Assembly (NCBI GenBank): GCA_020746995.1
Contig: JAGPXD010000006.1
Span: 2,728,001-2,792,000, forward strand
DNA: 64,000 bases
From: Plectosphaerella cucumerina
Taxonomy: Eukaryota; Ascomycota; Sordariomycetes; Glomerellales; Plectosphaerellaceae
Direction of reading: 5' to 3'
A program made the translations under genes and the position numbers. This document shows positions 57,664 through 64,000 of the stretch, piece by piece (positions within the stretch are counted from its first letter, which is position 1; each line of letters starts with the position of its first letter). The notes under the pieces were generated by a model. It ran no database searches. It was not told the DNA's origin and saw nothing but the letters and a program-made list of their open reading frames with translations.

Positions 57664-60045
57664 ATGGGCGTCAAAAGCTTCTTGGCCCACGCCTTCGGCG
57701 TCGTGGCTCTCGCTTCGGCTGCCACTGCCCAGCAGACGACCCCTTTCACCGACCCTGACACTGGTATCGAGTTCCAGAGCTACACTCACGCATCCTCCAA
57801 CTTCTCCTTCGGCATTGCCCTGCCCGAGACCGCCTCCAATGACTTCATCGGCCGTATCAGCGCCCCTATCAGCGAAGGCTATGCGTCCGTTTCAATGAGC
57901 GGAGGTATGATCGGAACCCTCCTGGTCGTTGCCTGGCCCGAGGGCGACTCAGTCCTCACTTCCCTCCGCAAGGCCACCGGTTACGCGAACCCTTCGGTAC
58001 TCGAGGACGCTGGCACCCTTAAGACCATTGCTACCGGCACATCTGTGTCGGGAGATTCCTTCACCTACACCTTCCTCTGCGAAGGCTGTGTCCAGGGTGG
58101 AAGCGTCACCTTCGCGTCCGATGCCACCACGGGCATCTTCGGATGGGCCATGAGCACCACGGCCCTGACCGATCCCACCGACGCGACTTCGGCTCTCAAC
58201 TACCACTCTGCAGGCTTCGGTCTTTGGGGAGCTGACCTGACCGCTGCTCGCTCTGCCGACTTCGCCACCTGGTCTGCTCTCGCCTCGGATGCCGTTGTCA
58301 CCCCTCCTGCCACCGGCAACAACGGCACTGTGCCCACCATCCCTGTTGGAAACGTCACCACCACTGTCCGCAACACGACTTACGACTATGTTGTTGCTGG
58401 TGCCGGTGCCGCTGGCATCGTCGTCGCCGAGCGCCTCGCCAGCGAGGGCCACAGCGTCCTTCTCCTCGAGCGTGGCGGCCCCTCCTTCTACAGCACCGGC
58501 AACGACAAGGTCGTCCCGTGGAACGATACCATCACCCAGTACGACATCCCCGGCATGGCCTACTTCCTGGCGAGCTCGTCTCAGAATGACTACTGCACCG
58601 ACACCGCCAGCCAGGCAGGCTGCCTGCTCGGCGGCTCAACCATGGTCAATGCCCTGATGTGGGTGAAGCCCCGCGCCGCCGACTTTGAGTCCTGGCCCGA
58701 GCAGTGGCAGTGGGCCAGTGGCGTCTCTGCATCTGCCGACAAGCTCTACGAAAGGGTTCCCGGCACCATCCAGCCGTCTGCTGATGGAAAGCGTTACGAC
58801 CAGGCGGCCTGGGACACCATGTCTCAGTTCCTGAGCAGCAACGGCTGGACAGAGGCCGACGCTCTCAACGATGTGGAGGCAAAGCACCAGATGTACTCGC
58901 ACCCTCCCTGGTTGGTAAGCACATGTTCACCTCACCCACTCAGCTTTGTTCACAACTAACGCCTTCCGTAGATCAGCAATGGCCTCCGTGGCGGTCCCCT
59001 TCGTGACATCATGCCGGCTGCCCAGGCTCAGCCCAACTTCGCCCTGGAGATGAACACCAAGGTTGTCCGCGCTGTCAGGGACGGCTCCGAGGTCACCGGT
59101 GTGGAGATCGAGACGGGTCCATCGACCCGCCAGATCATCAACCTCAAGCCTGGCGGCGGCCTCGTCCTCGCCGCTGGTGCTCTTTCTACTCCTCGCATCC
59201 TTTTCAACTCCGGCATTGGACCCGAGGAGCAAATCAACATTGTTGCTGGCGGCAAGACCAACGTCGAGCTCCCTCCTCAGAACCAATGGATCCCTCTCCC
59301 CGTCGGACAGCACCTCAAGGATCACCCCATCTTCACTGTTGAGCTCAAGACCAAGCAGACCCTGACCACCCTGGCCGGCACTTCCTGGACTGCCCCCGAT
59401 CAGGAGACCGCCGACCTCTTCGCCAACGGCAGCGGCCTGCTCGCTCAGTCCGGCCAGAGGCTCAACTTCTGGACCAGCGTCGACGATGCCCCTGACGGCC
59501 AGACTCGCTTCATCCAGGGAACCGTCAACGCCCCCAAGGACAACACCGTCAGGATCAAGGTCTACCTCACCCACGGCCTCACTTCCGAGGGTGCCCTTGG
59601 CATCAACGCCGCCGGTGCGACCGAGATCATCGCGGAGCCCAAGATGAACACGGACGGCGACATCGCCGCCGTCGAGTCCTTCATGAAGACCCTCATCGAC
59701 TACACCCAGAAGTCCAACAGCACCCTCAGCCTCGCTAGCAACAGCACCGTCGCCGACCTCATCAAGACCATGACGACTGGAAGCCACTTCATCGGCACTG
59801 CGCGCATGGGTGTCGAGAACGACGGAACCAGCGTCGTCGACACCGACACCAAGGTCTGGGGTACCCAGAACCTGTTCGTCGTGGATGCCAGTATGCACCC
59901 TGATCTTCCCACCGGCAACACCCAGGCCCCCGTCATGGTTGCTGCTCAGCATGCCGCTGAGAAGATCCTGGCCATCAAGTCTGTCGAGATTGACTGCACT
60001 GGCGCGGCTAGGAGGTCGACTCGCAGGGCCCGCAGGAGGTTCTGA
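57664..60045 (+). CDS. Cellobiose dehydrogenase (cytochrome plus GMC flavin domain)
   Basis: Two exons (57664-58914, 58972-60045) give 774 residues. Order of parts: signal peptide ending ASAATA; an N-terminal b-type cytochrome domain with likely heme ligands Met in SVSMSGGM (about 77) and His in NYHSAGFG (about 180); a short Thr/Asn linker; and the FAD domain starting YDYVVAGAGAAGIVVAERLA (about 240). GMC catalytic residues are His in GSHFIGTARMG (about 689) and Asn in PTGNTQAP (about 733). Family knowledge: it oxidises cellobiose and passes electrons via the cytochrome to lytic polysaccharide monooxygenases. There is no CBM1, placing it with the shorter ascomycete forms. The C-terminus is a basic tail, RRSTRRARRRF. 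A 402-codon open frame on the opposite strand is a shadow. Confidence 0.96.
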
Positions 60046-60423
60046 ATGCAGCGCCAGCCATGATGCCCTGGAAGGAGATTCGAGGGCAGGCGTAAGCTTC
60101 ACTCCCCATTTCACCATACATTGTTGCATTTGCATCTCGGCCAGTACATAGAATCAGTTTCATGAGTAACACACATCTTTGATGCCATAATCTTACATCA
60201 CTCGGTGCTTCTCATATCTGTCATGACGACCGCTTCATCCCAATTGATCAAGCGGCTGTCAAGACGAAGACTCGTTCTGGAAATCAGCGTTAAGGGAAAC
60301 GCTGCGTGTATGTTCTCGCTCTAGGTATGTACGTGCCGATATGTTGCCTAACTCGCGCTCATCGTGTAGGTATGGTTCTGTTGCTTCCCAATGACATTAC
60401 TTCCCTCGCAATTACTCGTGCGC

Positions 60424-62255
60424 TTACAGCGTCGACTTCTCTTTCGCCAATATCCCCAGCTCCACGTCTTCTTTCCTGTCTGGATATCGTCCCCCCGATG
60501 TCGAAATGTTGACGCGGATTGGACTCAAGACTTTGTCCTTGTCTTCTCCGGAACTTTGTGGCTCCCAGGGGCTCCCTGGGAGCTGCTGGAACGGCCTCTG
60601 GGTGAAAGGTGCTGAGATGCGCTTGGCAACGACATCAACGGTGCCCCTACTTTCTGCTCCATCGGGCTCCGTGGCCTCGTTGTTTTCGGTATTGGTGGTG
60701 CTGAAAATTCCTGGGAGTTTCGAGAGAAGAGGGCGCAGTGCGGGTAGACTTCCGCAGACGATGGCGCATGCCACCTCGATGATTGACCAGACAACGATGT
60801 CGACGTTGTCCCCTTCAAAATGTCAGCTTCGAGTTCAGATCCGTGAAGATGCCTGTAGAGGACGTACACGTTGCGTCCATGCTGTTTGCAAAGGTCACCA
60901 TGTACTTGAGACGAACCATGCTCGTCACGCAGGCGCTACTCAGGTTAGCCGTGCTAGGTAGAGGTGCCTCATGGACCAAGTACTCACAAAGAGCCGACGC
61001 TAAACATCAAAAAGACAGCGATCTTCTTGCGGAAGGACAGCTGTAGTTTGAGGAGCTCAGGTATCGGCAGAACGAGGATAGCAATGTCCTCGACGATGCT
61101 GAAGACTGCACCAGCCCAGCCGATGGCCGTGATGTCGAGACATTTCGCTGAAATCGACTTATCCCAAATGGCGTAGATTGGAATGCATTGAAAGACGATG
61201 AGGAGGAGGAACAAGAGGCCATGGACAACGAGGAAGACGACATAGGTCCAGACGACGATGACAAACCACCTCGTGGTGAAGATTCGGGAGAAGAGGATGA
61301 CGATAGACACCTTTGCCGTAACCTGGATCAAGATGTAAAGCATCTGAGTGGCGTAGAAGTTCTGTTATTCCGAGGTGTTAGTCGGGGCCGGCGCGAGACG
61401 GTACTGTGACCTCCCAGGGAGGACCGACCTGGAGAATAGTAGGTGCATTCTGAGGCGCAACGTTCCAGTAATGCATTCCGAAGCCAAGATCCGCGCCTGC
61501 CATCGTCTGTTAGCGACTCTCCCAGCTGTCTCTGGCGCCACGAGGAAAACGTACTTGCGATCTTAATACTTGACATGGCGATGAGAAGAGCCTGCAGTGG
61601 TGCTGTTAGCAGAATGTTCAGATGGAATGTCCCCATGTCTAGTGACTGACCGTCGCAAGCAAGATCATCCAGTCATCCCACCAGAGTCGGCTGGTGACCG
61701 TGAGGCGCGCAAGGGACCTCAGTATCACAATGACTGTGGTGATGACGATGCATACGACTGCAGTGATCTTGACCTCATTGCTTCGAGATTCCTTGGGATA
61801 GGCAACACATAGATCGCTCATGAGCAATGCGGCCTCTGAGCATGCCGTCAGTATCTGGTGGCGAGGAAGGTATCCGTCGGGGTAACTCATAGTCTGACAT
61901 ACCGACTTGGTCGTCGAATGGGCATGAACGTTGAACACAGGCCGAGAGGCTCGATTGCAACGTGATGTTTGAGCAGACGCAGTCGTCGAGAGACTTGATG
62001 TCGGTCAGGCTGCATGAAGCAGACTGCGCGCCTTCGAACACGCATGGCAGCTGGATCACAACATGGTCAGCATGTTCACATGATGATGTGGATAGTCTTA
62101 TCCATGGGCTTCCCGAGAAGGACCCCAAGGAGAGTGAGTCTCACAGCGCATTGCGGCGTAGCCGCGAGGAGCTCGGTCATGCTTTGTGCTGCCCCGGCCA
62201 CGAGGGTGACACAAGGCAACACGAACCAGAGCAGCATGTTGTTGAGTGACTTCAT
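60424..62255 (-). CDS. PTH11-like GPCR with N-terminal CFEM domain
   Basis: Eight exons on the minus strand (62255-62145, 62050-61903, 61835-61651, 61591-61555, 61496-61429, 61361-60988, 60938-60868, 60812-60424) sum to 460 residues. A signal peptide (MLLWFVLPCVTLVAGA region) precedes a CFEM domain with eight cysteines (PQC, LPC, SASC, DDCVC, SAC, RSC and one in LMSDLCV). Seven membrane helices follow, with motifs WWDDWMILL, LGFGMHYWNV, SIVILFSRIF and SACVTSMVRLKYM. WDNVDIVVWSIIE is recovered only with the donor at 60867. The C-terminal tail is cytoplasmic and Ser/Pro-rich. Family knowledge: fungal PTH11-type receptors sense surface cues, some in appressorium formation; the ligand is unknown here. 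Confidence 0.93.
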
Positions 62256-63725
62256 GGTTGGCGAAAACACTTGGCCCGACTCGCCGGAAGCTGACCCTTC
62301 ATGTGGTTGCAGATGGCGAGGACTGGCGCATGTGGTCGTGCTGGGAGATGGAAAAGGAAAAGAAACGAGATCTCGAAACGGGCAAGCAAGAGAGACGAGA
62401 CCCTAGGGTAATATCATGGTCAACGCCACGCGCGCGCAGATCTCCCAGACGCAGGGACGCAAAAGGGCCTGAGAGCCGATGGTCATCAGCGCCAGAACAC
62501 ACCAGGCGCGTGGCAGGCCTGGCAGGACCTTACCTTACCTGTACCACGGAACGATTCCACCCCCACCGGGCCATCAAGCACTTACCCTTCCCTCCCGGGT
62601 TGAGTCAAGGGGTAACGACTCGTTTACCAAAGCCGCAGCTAGAGACTGCGGCGCACGGTCACTACCAGAATAGTGTGTGCAGACGGCGTGATCCGGCAAT
62701 CGTTCCCCAGGGATTAGGCGTGGCGAGGAAGCTCAGTTTGGCATGACCTGGTGGAAGCGAGGGCCTGAGCGCTCAGGCGATTTGTTTCATGCGCCGTCGC
62801 CAGTGAACTAGCGGCCAGCTCATGTCCCAGACATGGGATGGCACGGGTTCAAGAGACCTCTAGTGGGCGACCGGCGCGCGGTGGTGCTCACCTGGGCCTA
62901 GCCAGGTGACGATAAATGGGAACCAGGCAAGCCAGGTTCGCCGATGAAGGGTCTCTCCGGCCGGCGTGGCCACCTCGGCCAGGCCTGGCGTTCAGGACAA
63001 TCGGAAAAGGGGAAGTGAAAAGGGGAAAGTAGAAAGGTCCAAGCCGTTTTGGTCATCATCAACGCCCTAACCAGTCCCCCATCCGAACATTCCATGCAGT
63101 GGAGGCGGATGGGTGCCCAAAGCTGCGAAGGTTCCCTAGCAAAACACAACGCCACCCCGCCGACGTCTTCCCGGCTCTCGGGTTCGGCAGCGGAAGCAGC
63201 GTTAAAGGAAGGTTCCGAATGAATGCCCTTGTTCTGCAGCGGATGACGCAGCTCGATCGACGCGGAGGATGAAGCTGTCCCCGCGGGGTCGGGAGAGCTG
63301 CGACGGGATGCGGACAGTTCAAGCATCCCTCGAGAGGATCACCGTCCGAACATGAAGCGAACCACCCCACAAAACCATCATGCTACACCACCAGTCTGAG
63401 CCCCACGCGCGCCGGCGGTACTATGAGTTCGTGGTTTGGTCCCACGCGCGGGGTGTGGTCGTTCTGGGCTGTGCCCGTCACAGCGTCATGTTGATTGCTC
63501 TGTTCCAGGTCGCATTGAGAAAGACTGACGTGGAAAAAGCACGGTCAGAAACGAGGCAGACAAGATATCTGAAGTAGAATGGTTCATTAAGTAGGTAGAA
63601 GCAAAACAAGCAATGGGGGTATCGACATCATCAGACATGAGCGCTCACTCCCTCGTCTCCTGTCATGTACATGCTGCTGTGGCTAGCAAGTCGGGGCGTG
63701 CCGATCATTCGGGGTTTGCCCGACC
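62256..63725. other. Intergenic region, no gene seen
   Basis: About 1.5 kb with short, unsupported frames only. It should carry the receptor promoter and the 3' UTR of the gene that enters from the right. Confidence 0.6.
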
Positions 63726-64000
63726 TTACTCCGCCTTCACCTCCTCGGCGACGGCGACGGGCTCGTGCTTGCCGGTTCCGTTGACGACCTCGACGGCCTT
63801 CTTGGCCTCGAGCTCCTCAATCGTCTTCTTCAGGGCAGCGCTGGCCTCGAGAGCCTCCTTCTTCTGGCTCTCGGCGGCGGCGAGGCTCGCCTCGAGCTCA
63901 GTAACCTTGGTCTTCAGAGCGGCCTCGGCCTCCTTGGACGAGGCGCTAGCCTTCTCGGCGGTCGCCAGGCCGGATTCGGCCGTGTCGAGCTTAGCCTTGA
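63726..64000 (-). CDS. C-terminal end of an Ala/Lys/Glu coiled-coil protein (partial)
   Basis: Reading in from the right edge on the minus strand, an open frame of 90 codons ends with TAA at 63726-63728; the start lies outside the window. The sequence is strongly heptad-like (LDTAESGLATAEKASASS, LKTKVTELEASLAAAESQKK, ALKKTIEELEAKKAVEVV) and closes with GTGKHEPVAVAEEVKAE. Codon use is strongly biased to C/G third positions, as in highly expressed fungal genes. No family can be named from this piece. Confidence 0.8.
   Translation of the reverse strand, partial: KAKLDTAESGLATAEKASASSKEAEAALKTKVTELEASLAAAESQKKEALEASAALKKTIEELEAKKAVEVVNGTGKHEPVAVAEEVKAE

Noticed and set aside
58915..58971. Truncated cellobiose dehydrogenase ending in the intron
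   Set aside because: The stop lies in a 57-bp GTAAGC..GTAG intron; the next exon continues the GMC domain in phase.
58927..60135. 402-codon open frame opposite the cellobiose dehydrogenase
   Set aside because: It mirrors the biased third positions of the real gene, is Gly/Val/Asp/Leu-rich, has no motif, and disappears outside the coding exon.

Overview
The window looks like nuclear DNA of a filamentous ascomycete, most likely a plant-associated Sordariomycete (Colletotrichum or a relative is my inference). The evidence is short introns (mostly 47-75 bp) with GTRAGT-like donors and CAG/TAG acceptors, monocistronic genes on both strands, and typical gene families: scytalone dehydratase, a PTH11-like receptor with a CFEM domain, a UstYa/DUF3328 protein, cellobiose dehydrogenase, a GH10 xylanase with a fungal CBM1, a CE1 esterase, LAC12-like transporters and a Zn2Cys6 regulator. 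Most gene models here join several reading frames across introns; in nearly every one the exon lengths sum to a multiple of three and the protein reads through family motifs.

Layout. 0.2-6.3 kb: a GNAT acetyltransferase, a homeodomain plus C2H2 transcription factor and a copper amine oxidase. 6.4-12.9 kb: a candidate galactoside-use module of LAC12-like transporter, Zn2Cys6 regulator and intronless GH35 beta-galactosidase. 13.1-17.7 kb: a small cysteine/lysine-rich secreted protein, a PPPY-containing unknown and a GT34 glycosyltransferase. 17.7-21.8 kb: a gene-free stretch. 21.8-31.0 kb: a second LAC12-like transporter, a secreted cysteine protein, a single-pass membrane protein, a Ser/Thr-rich secreted protein and an annexin. 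31.8-32.9 kb: a decayed gene carrying a 105-bp inverted-repeat element. 33.6-41.4 kb: two large nuclear/cytoplasmic-type proteins, one with paired zinc fingers, one with a C-terminal coiled coil. 42.1-47.0 kb: a UstYa-like protein head-to-head with a small secreted Tyr/Pro/Gly tandem-repeat protein, then a basic Ser-rich unknown. 47.3-60.0 kb: plant cell wall and melanin genes (GH10-CBM1 xylanase, scytalone dehydratase, OPT peptide transporter, CE1 esterase, cellobiose dehydrogenase). 60.4-62.3 kb: a CFEM/PTH11-like receptor. The last 275 bp hold the 3' end of a coiled-coil protein gene.

How genes may work together. Transporter, regulator and GH35 enzyme form a plausible sugar import-and-cleave unit. 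Xylanase, esterase and cellobiose dehydrogenase act on the same polymer and lie within 13 kb, though interleaved with unrelated genes. The UstYa-like protein and the nearby tandem-repeat secreted protein resemble two parts of a fungal RiPP (dikaritin-type) locus, but no Kex2-type sites separate the repeats and no tyrosinase is visible, so this is only a hypothesis. Two related hairpin elements (32.04 and 55.27 kb) share the terminal motif GGCTGTGTYRGGAGT and a CACGTGG core; one sits in a broken gene, the other splits the esterase domain.
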